In this document: piece after piece, positions 44,331-55,739 of the stretch
Layout: each line of letters opens with the position of its first letter
Position numbering within the stretch: position 1 is the stretch's first letter
Source: Euborellia annulipes
Lineage: Eukaryota; Arthropoda; Insecta; Dermaptera; Anisolabididae
DNA length: 64,000 bases
Direction of reading: 5' to 3'
Assembly (NCBI GenBank): GCA_023213315.1
Contig: JAKCPI010000966.1
Span: forward strand, 241,270-305,269
Notes under the pieces: generated by a model
Told to the model about the DNA's origin: nothing
Seen by the model: only the letters and a program-made list of their open reading frames with translations
The model's database searches: none
Program-made: the position numbers and the translations under genes

Positions 44331-46020
44331 CAATAAATTGAGCAGCCAAAAACTTTACTTGTATCTTTTAAGCATTAACAAATTTATTTTTTCAATCAAT
44401 GATTAAAAGGATATCATAATGAGTCTAAAAAATTTCGATGATGATTCCAGTAATCTTTTACTCAATCACTGATATCTGAGAAAAAAATACTTTTCTTATG
44501 AAAATTTTCTTGAAACATCTCACTACCTGTTAAATTGAAAGTGCTCAAAAATTAATTTATTACAAAATTATTCAGCTCTTCAAGAATATAGTTTTTTGAA
44601 TTTTTCTGAGTTCTCTGGGAAGTTCAGATATAATTTTCACAGATTATTAAACTTTTAGAGATAATCAAATAATAATTGTTCCATAATTCGTGCAGAATGA
44701 ATTAATAATTCATAAAGAAATTATTGAAAAACAATTTTGCACAATGTACATATACAATATTATGTAGGCTAATAAATATAATATAACATATATGAAAAAT
44801 TTTTAAGTGCCGAACTTAGGAAGTAAAACAAGAATGGAAATGATTGTAAATATTTACCAATACTAAAATTATTATGGCAAAAAAAAGGAAAAAAAATCAA
44901 GAGGGTATAACTTTCCCTGATACCTTTCAAAATTCCCTGATATTTCCATGATAATTTCCGGTCCCGAACTTGGGGTCTTAGCTAGTTAACTGCGATCTAG
45001 GGTCTTAATTAATCATATGATTAGCTTAACTAGATGAGAAAAGACTCAAAAGTCATAGTCACTTAGCTTATGCGTAGGTAAGCTAGTTAATTAGATGCGA
45101 AGCAATCGGCCTTAAGTGCATCAAAAGTAAATAAACACTTCCTAGATATTAAGACAGGCTTGTGTGAATCCTTAAGCTGCCTCTAGAAAATATATATTTA
45201 CTTACTTTTTATTGATATTATTGAGATGAAATGCATAAATATATAATACAATTCACTTTAAATAACTTATTCGAACAGGCTCCCTACGTTAGGAACTTCG
45301 GATTGCGGCAATATACTGAATTTTTTTTTACTTTATTTAATATATTATCTAAGAGAGAAAATTTTGAATCTGGGCTATAAATAAGTGACGGAGAAAGTCA
45401 AACGTTCATCTCACCAATATATTTCATTTCATTTTTGTATCTAATTGGCCAACAAAAAAATAAATAAATGTTTTGATTTGAGCTCTCTTAAAGGGGAAGC
45501 AAAAAATCATTTTAGAAAGCAGCCGTGTATTTAATTGCATGTGTTCATTATGATAAATTTTTTGCTCAAGTTTAAAGATAAATCTATCATATACATAATT
45601 GGTGATAATAATGATGAAGACCGAAACGTTTGCATATAATTTCCTCCTACTCTACCAGTTTTTATACTCCAGGCGCTTTCTATTTGTTATTCATCCGAGA
45701 CTCAAAGTTGGGAAAAAAATAGAATAAATCAAAAATAAAAATAAAATAAAATGAAAGTTAATTCTTTTCCTCCCCGAGGCAATATTAGACTTGGTCAGTT
45801 ATGTGTTGCGAATTTAGAAACAAATAAATTTACAATATTCTCAATAGAAAATCAAAGTTTTAAATGGTTAAATCCAGTATACTCACTTCCGATTTCGCAG
45901 GTCAGGATTAGAATAAATATCCTTATTCGATTATAAATAGAAGAAAGGTCTCCCTCTCATTGTCATTAAAAATTCGGGAATGACTTCGCCTAGACTTGTT
46001 TGTATACACTATAAATGCTT
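44331..46020. other. AT-rich DNA without recognised features
   Basis: A TTAGCTAGTTAACT-type motif recurs at 44983 and 45090. A GTGAGT donor-like site on the minus strand near 45890 has no convincing exon. A GATGAAGACCGAAACGTTT motif at about 45612 resembles the hammerhead-like set but is incomplete. Confidence 0.35.
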
Positions 46021-46034
46021 GATTATCTTACACT

Positions 46035-46245
46035 AATGTATCAACTTTTAGAGTAAATATGTCAACAGGAAGTAGTACTTTATTTAATAAGTTTTTTCAA
46101 TAAGTAATTTTGGAAATTTTTTTTTGTCTTATGATAAATTACAATATTAAACAAAAAAAAATTTAAGTAATTTATTTAAAAAAGAAATTTATTTTAGGTA
46201 AAGTAGCCTACTACTTCCGATTGACGTATTTACTCCATAAGTAAA
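46035..46245. mobile_element. Relic of the foldback family of 19138-20035
   Basis: ATCAACTTTTAGAGTAAATA, GGAAGTAGTACTTTA and the inverted GTAAAGTAGCCTACTACTTCC, GACGTATTTACTCCATAAG match the middle of the foldback arms. It is a much shortened palindrome. Confidence 0.6.
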
Positions 46246-46920
46246 ATTAGCACAATGGTAGGAAAAGAAATGCCTTGTTGGTATAAATATCCTAAAGGGA
46301 AGAATTATGTTATTTGGATGGAGGGGTGATTGATGATAATTGAGAAATCTCAAATTATTGACCCTATCCAGCTAATTATTAGCTTAAAAACTTCTTTGAC
46401 AAAAACAATATAAGAAGTGTTTTTTTTTTTCTTATTTTATCAACTAAAAGAAAATTTTCTAATTGTAAGGGTGAGTTATAAATCTACCTCCCCTCCCCCT
46501 CCCTGTTTTTCTTGTTTTCTTAAAATCAAAGGCAAGGCTATTTTTTAAGCATTTTATCTTTGAAATTAATTGAGATTCAGATTTATATTATAATAAAAAT
46601 TTTGATTATGTTTCAGGTGTGCAGTTATTTTATTTATTTTAATTTATTTATGAGTTGTTCATTTCTACTGTATAAGCTATTAAATTTTTTCGAAATCAAA
46701 ATTTGTTGGATATTTTGCATTAAATCTTTCTTTAAATAAATAAATAAATAACTTGGAACAAGTCTTAGGTAGCTAGACGTAAATACTATACATCAATAAT
46801 ATTCGATATGCCTAAAAAATATTTGTTTTAATAATATATTATCGCTGTAAGGAGGAAAAAAAAATATTTTCTAGAAACCAGATGGACAAATGCTCTTTTC
46901 ATTCAAGACGAAGAAGGAAA
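46245..46920. other. AT-rich DNA without recognised features
   Basis: No supported feature was found, apart from a C/T-rich tract at 46488-46512. Confidence 0.4.
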
Positions 46921-46923
46921 GGA

Positions 46924-46958
46924 ATGATGGTTAATTAAAATTTTAACCGAAACGTTTC
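46924..46958 (+). ncRNA. Hammerhead-like motif
   Basis: ATGATGG is followed by an almost perfect stem (GGTTAA ... TTAACC) and CGAAACGTTTC. Order and spacing are hammerhead-like, but the first core base and the G-A step differ from CUGAUGA. Confidence 0.3.
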
Positions 46959-47633
46959 GCATGGTCATAAAATGAGATTTATATTTATTTTTTGGCTGCT
47001 ATCCACGTACATTCCCATTGTTAAAAAAAAAACTTCTAGCTATATAACATATTATATGTGCATTTATTTAATAGATAGACAACAAGACTTTTACTTTGCA
47101 GAAAATATCTCGTAATAACAATTATTCAGCAAGAAAAAAAATTTTTTTAATTAATTTGTTGAGTTGTTAAAAATTTTATTATGTTAATAATTACTAATTT
47201 TTTTTTTAAAGGAAATTGAAAGAAAATTATTAATAGAACTTAGTTTAGTGAATTTTTATGAATAATAATAATATATAATATGTAATTAAAAAAAAATATT
47301 AATAATGATAAAAATAATTTTTATAGTATTAATAATTAATTCAATATTAATCTAATTTTTTTTTTTTTTTTGATTAGTAGTAGGTAGGGTAGTGAAATTA
47401 AGAAAATGTGTTTGATACTATAGCTACTAAATTAACTTCCCTTGTTAATTTTTTACAGTCTAACAAAATCTTATTTGTTGTAGCCTGATCAAAGAAATTG
47501 CAGTACCATGATTTACAAAATTAAATTATTTAAAAATGCATGCGAAAATTAAGGAGGTTTTATAATAATAATAAAATCCAAATACACATTAATTATAATA
47601 TTTTGTTTTTATTATACATAGATTTGCATATCT

Positions 47634-47840
47634 GTCCTCGGGCTTGGTGTATGGGGTTAGCGTGCTTGCCTTGTATACCAAGGGTCGCGGGTTCGCAGTC
47701 CGATGGTTTTATTAAAGCCATTTGGAAACCAAATGGTTATCGCCAAAAGTCTTATATGGCTTGATTAGCCGAAAAGACTGTGTGATTGTGTGTGTGAGTG
47801 TGAGTGTGAATGAGGTAAAAGTGTTTAAAAAAAAAATTGT
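47634..47840 (+). repeat. SINE-A, head and tail present
   Basis: CCTCGGGCTTGGTGTATGGGG (A-box region), AAGGGTCGCGGGTTCG (partial B box; the GACCCCAGG part is deleted), CAGTCCGATGGTTTTATT, AACCAAATGGTTATCGCC, CTTATATGGC, GCCGAAAAGACTGTGTG, a GTGTGAGTGTGA tail and poly-A. Confidence 0.85.
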
Positions 47841-48829
47841 AAAACTTAAAAAAAATTCGATTGAATTCCATTAGATAATAGAAAATTCTTTTTTTTTTCT
47901 TCCTAAAAAGAAATTTGGAATGTTTAAAAATTAATTTCTCCCCTTTTAAATGAAATTGGAAATCACTATCCACATATTTGATTTGAGTAAGATATAGAAA
48001 TCCTCATTGGAAAGTATATTAAAAAAAAAAATCGAAACAGTAGATACTTGGGATTATAAACTCGCTAAAGTATAAATTTAGAGAAATTTTATGAATGGCC
48101 AATCAAAGTAAATTAGATAATTTTAATCATTTATTAATATTAATGAGATAATAAAATATTCGAATTTTTTTATCAAACTATGACAAAGACAACATGAAAT
48201 TATCTCATAACTTTTTTTCCGTAGGTTTTTATATGACTTATTTCCTTTTTACAAAATTTTCCAATAATAAGAGATTTATTCAATTTTTTTTTCTTTTAAT
48301 AACTCAATTCCTTTTTATTATTATTTTATGTAAATTCATTCGATTTTTTTTTGTGAGTACGTAATCTCAAGAATAAAGAAGAGAAAAAATCCATTTCTGA
48401 TTCGGGATTCTAAATGACAAACGAGTGGATAGCGTGACAAATAGAAGAGATGACCTGTTTCGAACAAAGAGAGAATAGACAGGCGGCCATCTTCAGTATG
48501 ACTAGCAAGAAAATTCTCTATCTCTCTCTACTCTATAATTAGCAATATAAATCTTGATAGATAAAAATCCCCAATGTCGCCATGACAACTGGTCCTGTTG
48601 GCTGTTGTGACAGCGGAGACAGACTCAGCCTTGGAGGCGTCAATTGCCATCAGAATACGAAAATAAACCGCTGGGAGATTAGTTCAAATCAATTTTAATT
48701 AAGCTAATAAAAAAATAGGTAGTAGTACTACTAGGGTGACCAACTTTTTATCATGTAATATGTTTGATAATAAAATATAAATATTCTTTCTTCCTCTTGG
48801 CATTATAAAGGATTTTTAAAATTATACTT

Positions 48830-48906
48830 ATTTTGTGCATGTGACGGGATGCGAACCCTTGGTCCCTTGCATAAGAAGAAAGTACATTAAGGAGTTAATA
48901 TCACTT
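48830..48906 (-). repeat. SINE-B head fragment
   Basis: The minus strand gives CCAAGGGTTCGCATCCCGTC and ACATGCACAAAAT, the B-box side and start of the body of SINE-B. No tail. Confidence 0.55.
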
Positions 48907-49149
48907 CTCTTTTAAGCTTTTTCAAACAACAGCTAACTTTATTTCATTTAAATATCAATTTAATTACTTAAGTAATATTTTTTATTAGAGATTAGTTTAA
49001 ATAAATTTTAGTGCATTGTATAGAGCAAATTTTCTATTAAAATTTATTTTTCTCTATATCTATATCTCTGAAACTATGCCTGACAAAGAAAAACTAATTA
49101 CAAATTTGAATTCAGGAGGTACGTTTCCGGACGAATCGCAAGTGAGAAA

Positions 49150-49262
49150 CCCAGAAAAATTAATTTTATTTTTTTGTAGAACAGTGCATTATTATTTTTT
49201 AATTATTTTTTTGAGGGGGCGGCATTTTTGTACCTGCGGGGGGACGCAAATCAATGAAGTTA
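49150..49262. mobile_element. hAT-like fragment
   Basis: The end inverted reads CAGAGGTGTAACTTCATTG, like the TIR of the element at 22365, with GGGGGGACGCAAATC and GAGGGGGCGGC inside. No matching left end or TSD was found. Confidence 0.35.
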
Positions 49263-49410
49263 CACCTCTGGACATTAGCTTCTCCTATCTGGGGCCCAGC
49301 GTTCGCTTCCTGTACCAAAGGAGAAAAATTTCATTTCAATTGATTTGGCTGGCTACCAATCATTTGAAATAAAGATAGGATGCAAATTAAAAAAAAAAAA
49401 TAAATAAAAA
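49263..49410 (+). repeat. SINE-B copy
   Basis: CTATCTGGGGCCCAGCGTTCG (head), AGAAAAATTTCATTTCAATT, GGCTGGCTACCAATCATTTG, AAATAAAGATAGGATGC and an A-run follow the SINE-B order. The AAATGGCC tail is missing. Confidence 0.6.
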
Positions 49411-50039
49411 TTAATCTTTTATATATATTGCCTCCATTAAAATAAAATTTATTGAAAATAAAACTTGGTTAGTCTATCTTTTTATAAAAAAATTAATTCA
49501 CATATGTTTTATTCAAATGAATGTGAAAAAGAATTTTTGTCATTCATCATAGTTATTTATTTTTCACAAAAAAATATCCCACTGTGTTAGGGTTAGAATC
49601 TTAATCTATTTTATTTTCACTCGAAAAGCGTGTAGCATGTCTTTTTTTATTTATTCCATGTTGCTGACTTTGAAAAATTAATACATGGCAGGTATTTATT
49701 TATTTGTTTTGCTTCCGAAATTTTCTTTTTACAATTTTATATATTTTTATTATTACTTTTTTTTTATAAATTTATTCTTCTGAATTAATGATTATATTCA
49801 ACATTTATTTTCCACTAATAATATTTTTTTAGCCCAAGGTATTCAACAAGTGGTCTGAATTTGTTCTTCGACGTCTAGTTTGTATCTTTTTGGGGTCCTG
49901 TTTAGACACGTGTGTCTTTTTTATCTGTATCCATCTGATTGAATAGACGAGACGATAAAAGAGACTCGGGTGCATAGAGAATAGAATAGAATGAGAGAGA
50001 CAGTATGCTAAGCACGCGCGTGCGGGAGAGAGAAGGATA

Positions 50040-50092
50040 GAGAAGACGACAGGAGAGAGAGAGAGAGAGAGCGAGAGAAAGAGAGAGGAGAG
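50040..50092 (+). repeat. (GA)n microsatellite
   Basis: An uninterrupted GA run at about 50053-50070 lies in a purine-rich stretch with minor interruptions. Confidence 0.9.
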
Positions 50093-50248
50093 GCTAATGC
50101 GTGCATCCGGGATATGGTTCGTTCGGAGGCTGCTCTATGTACCAAATGTACACTCGACACTTAGGCTACTTATTCCTTCTCTCGTCATTTGGTGTGAATA
50201 TTCTCTCCTTGACCCTTCAGAATAATAACAAAGGAATATGCAACAATA

Positions 50249-50670
50249 AAAAATCTGGTGTGACTGGTCGCACAGCACACAACTTTCTCTTACCTTCGGT
50301 AATCAAAAGTTGTGTTCTGTGCTTTTCACACCAGGTTTTTTTTGTGTTAACATATACGTATTCAAGATGTAAAATTTATAAACTGGAAAATATTTCGTTA
50401 CCATGGCAACCATTTCTCCTATCTTTCCTATGAAGTACAAGAGTAAAGTGGTCTTCAAACAATTTTGAGAGCAAAAAGAGAATATACATTTTAAAGAGCA
50501 TCTTAAATAAAATTATAATTGATTTTTGAATTTTAATCAAAATCGTTAAATCGAATTTTGAGAAAATAGAAAAAAACTTAAAAAGGGCCTACATCAGTAA
50601 AGAATTAGTACTTTTTGGCCGATTTTAATTAAAAGCTTATTTTCACCCGTCCGGGCTCAGCTAGTTTAAA
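50249..50670 (-). mobile_element. C-family element, 3' half
   Basis: The terminal hairpin (AATCTGGTGTGACTGGTC ... TTTTCACACCAGGTTTTT) is followed by TTACCATGGCAACCATTTC, AGAGTAAAGTGGTCTTCAAAC, GAATTTTGAGAAAATAG and TTTTTGGCCGATTTTAAT. The 5' terminus is absent. Confidence 0.8.
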
Positions 50671-50681
50671 CATCCGAATTC

Positions 50682-50790
50682 GTGTTGTGGTCTAGTGGTT
50701 AGGGCACACTGACAATTGTGAGTACAAATCGGTGGATCCGTGTTTCAACTCCCGGCGGCACACCCTAACTTTTGTCGGATATTTAAATTA
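50682..50790 (+). repeat. SINE-D, tRNA-like head
   Basis: GTTGTGGTCTAGTGGTTAGGG is a near-perfect A box in tRNA context. GGATCCGTGTTTCAACTCCC about 50 bp later is a degenerate B box. CGGCGGCACACCC and an AT body follow. There is no mature-tRNA 3' stem, so a SINE or tRNA pseudogene is preferred. Confidence 0.6.
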
Positions 50791-51135
50791 ATAAATATTA
50801 AATTGTACTCTCAAAGGGGAATTTTCCAAAAGAAAAGATAATTTCATAGATTCAAAAAAAATAATAAATAGGGCAAAAAATAAAATGCTAATTTATAATG
50901 ATATCGGCAAGTCTATTTAACTCTCTGGATATATAAATAAATATAGCTTACACAAATACGTAGAGACATTTCCCCCCCCCTCAGGATCAAGAATGTCACC
51001 CCCCCCACAAAAAAAAAAATCAAATAAAAAAAAATATTTGTCAATATTTCCAAAAATTTAAAAATTTAAATACATTTTATTATTTAAAAAAAAAGAAAAT
51101 AACAAATACGGGCCCTGTACATGAACAAAATAGTT

Positions 51136-51357
51136 TTTTTTTTTTTTTTTTTTAAACATTCACCCTTTTTTCTCATTCACACTCATATTCACACAGTCTT
51201 TTCGGCAACTTAGGCCATTTAAGACTTTAAACGATATCCGTTAATGATTATTATACATATTGGGGTCCAGGCATTTTTATTTAAGTCATTTGGTATCCAA
51301 ATGCCTTAAATAAAATTATCGGACTGCCTGGGGTCCGAACCCGCGACGTTCGGTATA
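51136..51357 (-). repeat. SINE-A flanked by a 13-bp TSD
   Basis: The perfect duplication GAACAAAATAGTT (51123-51135 and 51358-51370) delimits the element. Internally it has the poly-A end, tail repeats, GCCGAAAAGACTG, TTAAATGGCC, AACGGATATCG, GCCTGGACCCCAATA, and the head from the B box (GCGGGTTCGGACCCC). It is 5'-truncated within the tRNA-like head. Confidence 0.9.
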
Positions 51358-51770
51358 GAACAAAATAGTTATGAAAGTCAGGTTTCAGCGCTCTCCATAT
51401 ATCCGAAAAAAGTTCTAACTTCTAAGGCACCCACCTAGTGAAAAAATATTTATACTGCAAAGATAAATGAAGAAAGTTTCTAAAACGTCATGTTTAAAAT
51501 TAATATAATCTTATTTTAAATATAACCTATCATTTAGTAAGAATTTCAAAACCTTTTAAAAATTACTCTCTTCAAATTTTTTTCTTCAAAAATAATAGTC
51601 AAATATTTTAATACAAAATTCAGCTACTTTTAAAAACCATTTAGAAATAGGTATAAATATATATTTTTTTAAAGCAATTATAATAACAATTAATTTAAAC
51701 TAGGTAGAGCCTTGTTAGAAAAGGATGGAATTTTTTCAATCAATGCTCAAAGACTGTTCATTATAGCCAG

Positions 51771-51873
51771 TCAATATATCGTTTAAGGTAGCAAGTTTGC
51801 GAGATATGTTTGTGCTTATGATTGGGCAAAATTTTATCCAATCTTAAGCACAAACTTGCTATCTTAAACAATT
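51771..51873. repeat. Two-part inverted repeat (hairpin)
   Basis: GTTTAAGGTAGCAAGTTTG pairs with CAAACTTGCTATCTTAAAC, and inside that TTTGTGCTTATGATTGG pairs with CCAATCTTAAGCACAAA around an AT loop. Confidence 0.75.
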
Positions 51874-52410
51874 AATTTATTTTTTTTTTCATGAAGAAAA
51901 TATTTCTAGAAAAGATTTAAAAGAAGAATTCTGAATGAGTTGTTTGTGTGTGTGTGTGTTTATGTATTTGTGTGTGGGAATTGAGAGACAATCGCGGACC
52001 GGAAGCTTGATGACATCATCGGCAGGTGCTCCATTCAGGAAAAGAAAAAAGAGTAGTGGGGGAAGAGGGTTATTGCTTATCATTGCTTAATAGATCATTT
52101 CATTGACATCGTAGATGTACGGTAATTATAAAATTAATTCTACATTTTTCTTATACGAGATATCAATTACAATTTTTAACAATTTGGTAACCGAAAGTAT
52201 ATTTACAAACGACAGAATCTCAATGGGCTATATCTGCTGAGAAATTCGGATCCCGCTAGGCATTTGAAAGGTTCCAGCTAATTAATTAAAGGCAAAAAAT
52301 TAATTATTTTTGAGTGATTAATCTAAAAAAAAATTTTGAAAATCAAAAAAAGGGCTTCTATAAATTATAGATATTTTAAATAGCTTTAATTAAAAAAAAA
52401 ATGAAGTTTT

Positions 52411-52561
52411 TTTTTTTTTTTGTAAAAAAACACTTTTTTCTCATTCACACTAAACACTCACACACACTGTCTTTTCGGCAACTCAGGCCATATAAGACAT
52501 TTGCGATATCCGTTATTATTAAATTATATATATTGGGGGTCCAGGCATTCTTATTTAAGAA
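52411..52561 (-). repeat. SINE-A, 3' half
   Basis: Poly-A end, CACACACTG tail repeats, GCCGAAAAGACAG, TATATGGCCTGAGTT and GCCTGGACCCCC are on the minus strand. The head is missing. Confidence 0.75.
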
Positions 52562-52780
52562 AATTGAGGTTGATAGCTTCAAAATTGTGGTAGCTGGAAC
52601 CTCTCAAAATCAGAATCCCGAGACGCGCACGGTTTTACATTTCATCAGAATCAAAATCATAGTGGGGAAAGTCCAAAAATTCAATTTTTGAGTTAAGCCT
52701 ACCAAAATTTGTTAAAATGTCTTCTCTTTTAAATGCCGAAGTGGCGAAAATAGGTGCCTATACAAATTTGATATGTATAA

Positions 52781-53425
52781 AAAAATGGGTACGGGAAGCG
52801 AAGCAGCCAGGAGTTTAAAAAACTTTTATTTAATTGTTAATTGTCGGTGTTTCGATTGCCGATCACGACCTTCCTCAGGACCATGGGCGTCCGCAGGGGG
52901 GGGGGGGCAACCAGGCACATGCCCCCCCCCCCCTGGAAAATTAAAATGATAACTTTTCGCCCAGGCTGCAGGATGTAAAAAGCAAAAAATACAAAAAAAA
53001 ACATTCTCAGTATACATCCACCTTGCCGCGGTGAGAAAGCTTTAAATACTAAGAGATGTATAACATTATTAATATCAAAGTACATTTTTTTTTATCTTAT
53101 CTGGAAGTGACATCCCTCCCTGCAAAAAATCCTGCGGATGCCCATGCTCAGAACCTAAGATCATAAATATTTATTTTTTAACCATTATACACTCTCTATA
53201 TAATTTTTATAAATAAAAATATATTTTTTATAATATTATGAATATGCTTACAATTAATTGTTACATTACAATATATTCTAATTTATAAAAATTTTGCAAT
53301 TGTTAAAAATAAATATTTATGATCAAAGGTCATCAGGACCTGACCAAAGCGTCGACAATTAACATTTAAATAAAAGTTTTTTTTATTTAATCTCCTGGCT
53401 GCTGCTTGTCCCGTATCCATTTTTA
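52781..53425. mobile_element. Foldback or Penelope-like element with hammerhead-like subterminal motifs
   Basis: The outer arms are ~65-70 bp: AAAAATGGGTACGGGAAGCG, GCAGCCAGGAG, AACTTTTATTTAATTGTTAA and their inverted partners at 53352-53425. Inside each arm, in opposite orientation, are CTGAGGAAGGTCGTGATCGG...CGAAAC (minus, about 52853-52879) and GGTCATCAGGACCTGACC with AAAGCGTCGAC (plus, about 53330-53354). A hAT-like MITE at 52882-53146 is nested inside. Confidence 0.65.
52882..53146. mobile_element. hAT-like MITE nested in the foldback element
   Basis: The ends are CATGGGCGTCCGCAGG and inverted CATGGGCATCCGCAGG. The target duplication is CTCAGGAC (52874-52881) versus CTCAGAAC (53147-53154). 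G12 and C13 runs lie inside the left end. No ORF is present. Confidence 0.85.
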
Positions 53426-53429
53426 TTTT

Positions 53430-54130
53430 CTACATCCACAATCTCTTAGTTGTTTTGATATGTAAATATTTTATTAATTTTTATTGTATTTGGTATATGA
53501 TATGACAGAGGAGTCAAACTGAATAAAAATTTATTATTTTTTAAATTTAATTTTACAAAATATGATTCACTTTGATAATGAAAGAAATGCCTTGAAAACA
53601 TCTATTTATTCACTTAATAATGATCGACTATGGAATTAAAAAAATCTCATCATTTGCTAATGCAGATTGGTCCATTTATTGAGATAATTTTAGATAATTT
53701 CAGAAATTAATTGGTACACCAACACACGTGTGATATGCAGGTGTTGAGGCCTGGCGAATGGCATTGAAATAAACAAATCAGGAACTGTCTTTTTATAAAA
53801 TACAAACATTCCACTCCTTTTTTAATCATCCGTGCATGTAGAATTGGATAATTACCTACGGGATTTCAAAAGATATTTAAGTACATTGTTGATTTAATGT
53901 TTAAATTTTTTTTATTATTGGAGGTTAAGTCATTATTAATAAATTTGTCACATCAAAATGTCCTTTAAAATAAAATAAAAAAATAAAAAATTTGTTATTA
54001 ATATTTTTATTTACAATATGCCTGTAATAAAAAATATAGAAGGGTGGAAGTGAGAAATTGAAGTAATAATAGTAATTCAAATGCTTCTGTTTATTTTCAC
54101 TTTCGTATGTCACTGACAAATTTTACTTTT
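53430..54130. other. AT-rich DNA without recognised features
   Basis: No supported gene or repeat was found. A less AT-rich patch at 53715-53800 is unique. Confidence 0.4.
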
Positions 54131-54620
54131 TACTTTCCTTACCTATTATATATACCCTATATTGACTTATTATATATACCCTATATTAACTTTCTCTTAC
54201 CTTCGGTAATCGTAAGTTGTGTTCTGCGCTTGTCAGATTTTTTTCTGTCGAGATATATTTAGTTTCCGACAGTACGGTATATTGGAATGGAATACAAGAT
54301 GTAAAATGAGAATATACATTTTAAAGAGCATCTAAAAAATAATTGATTTATGAATTTTAGTCAAAATTGTTGGAGTGAATTTTGAGAAAATCGAAAAAAA
54401 CTGAAAAAGTACATCAGTAAAGTACTAGTAGGCTAGTCTTTGGTCGATTTTAATAAATATTTTCCCATATTTATAAATTTTACGTATATATAGAATTCTA
54501 ATGTAATGCTGGAAATTAAATATATGTGTACACAAAAATATGGTGTGACAAGCACAGAACACAACTTTCAATTACCGAAGATAATAAAAAGTGCGACCAG
54601 TCACACCAGATTTTTTATTT
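54127..54620. mobile_element. Two C-family pieces joined head to head
   Basis: A minus-oriented piece (about 54187-54455: hairpin half, CTGTCGAGATATATTTAG, GACAGTACGGTA, GAATATACATTTTAAAGAGC) meets a plus-oriented piece (54460-54618: AATATTTTCCCATATTTATA, AATATGGTGTGACAAGCAC, GACCAGTCACACCAGATTTT). A TTATATATACCCTATATT duplication precedes them. Confidence 0.65.
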
Positions 54621-54639
54621 AAAAAAAGATGTCAAAATA

Positions 54640-55035
54640 TTGAAATCGATCGTAGCGCCTTCGAGCGAGCGTTTAGACAACCTGCGCAGGTAAACGAGAG
54701 ACTTGAATGCCCAAACATGAATCTTTTTTTATTTCATTTTTTTTTCGGGGCCATGAATGCATGCCGAGAGAGGAGCTCTCGACACACGTTGCCAGATTGG
54801 ACCGGTGAGCCCAGTGTTGCCATTTCCACTCTCTCTCGGGGGGTGCATTTAGATGCAAATAAAAGGGACGGATGCGGGGCCATTCAACTAGATGGGATTC
54901 AATTGGTCGAGCGGAAAAACTTGTCTACTCCGAAAATTGGGCCGAAGAATAGGAGAATTAAATTGAAGCTCCGTGCCGAGGATTCGGCCATTGTGTCGCA
55001 TTTAGACAGACAAGATCACGAGCAAAAATTCAATT
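54640..55035. promoter_or_regulatory. Candidate regulatory islet
   Basis: Unique GC-richer DNA containing CCTGCGCAGG, GGAGCTCTCGACACACG, TTTAGATGCAAATAAAAG (POU octamer) and GGGATTCAATTGG. An ORF of 148 codons on the plus strand has no recognisable domain and partly overlaps C-element sequence at its start. Confidence 0.25.
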
Positions 55036-55367
55036 AACAAGTTTTTTTTTTAACTATAAATGGAATAAAAATAAAAAAAATTTATATTAAAAGGAAGTTA
55101 TTTCAAAGTTAAATAAATTAAAAATAAATCATCTTAATTTTTTATGCTAAAAGAGAAATCTAAAGATAAATTATTTTTATATCTGTCATTTTACAAAAAT
55201 CTACATTATCAGATTTTTTTTAATTTATGAGCTTACCCTACCAAGCTAAAAATTTTCTGTTAGAATATATGGAAGAAAATGTTGGAAATTTTATGGAGAA
55301 TTTTTTTTATTCATATTGAAAGGAAACCAGTGATATAATTTGATTTTCCAAGTCTTAGAACCTTAAA

Positions 55368-55492
55368 TATGCCTGGACCTCCAATATACATATTATTAAA
55401 AATACGAGTATCGTTACAAGTCTTATATGACCAGAGTTGCCGAAAAGACTGTGTGTATGTGTGTGGGAAAAAAGTGTGTTTTTTTCAGAAAA
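55368..55492 (+). repeat. SINE-A, 3' half
   Basis: ATATGCCTGGACCTCCAATA, GTATCGTTACAAGTCTTATA, GAGTTGCCGAAAAGACTGTG, a GTATGTGTGTG tail and an A/T end. Confidence 0.75.
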
Positions 55493-55549
55493 CAAAAGTC
55501 TTAGAACCTGTGTAATGTACTACTGTAATGTAATTCATATACAATAGTA

Positions 55550-55725
55550 CAGGGCCGGATCTAGGGGGGGGGGCAGTGGGTGCATGTGCCCCGGGCGGCA
55601 ATTAAAGAAAGATTTACTAAAAAAATAGGTAAAATGATATGAATTTTGTATAGAAAATTTTAATGAGGGGGCGACAAATTAAATTTTGCCCCCCCCTCCT
55701 AAAAGATCTCCTAGTTCCGGCCCTG
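55550..55725 (+). mobile_element. hAT-like MITE, CAGGGCCGG family, with perfect TSD
   Basis: The ends are CAGGGCCGGATCTAGGGGGG and inverted CAGGGCCGGAACTAGGAG, flanked by the perfect duplication CAATAGTA (55542-55549, 55726-55733). It is 176 bp and matches the element at 22731-22918 throughout, in inverse orientation. Confidence 0.95.
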
Positions 55726-55739
55726 CAATAGTAAATGTA

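Noticed and set aside
45850..45960. Possible minus-strand exon ending at a GTGAGTATAC donor near 45890
   Set aside because: The only nearby acceptor gives a 35-bp segment with no domain, and longer upstream frames hit stops. Too weak beside the EGF-type exon.
50682..50765. Functional tRNA gene
   Set aside because: The A box is good, but the B box is degenerate and there is no acceptor-stem complementarity. A tRNA-derived SINE fits better.
54591..55037. 148-codon ORF on the plus strand
   Set aside because: It begins inside C-element hairpin sequence and has no recognisable domain.
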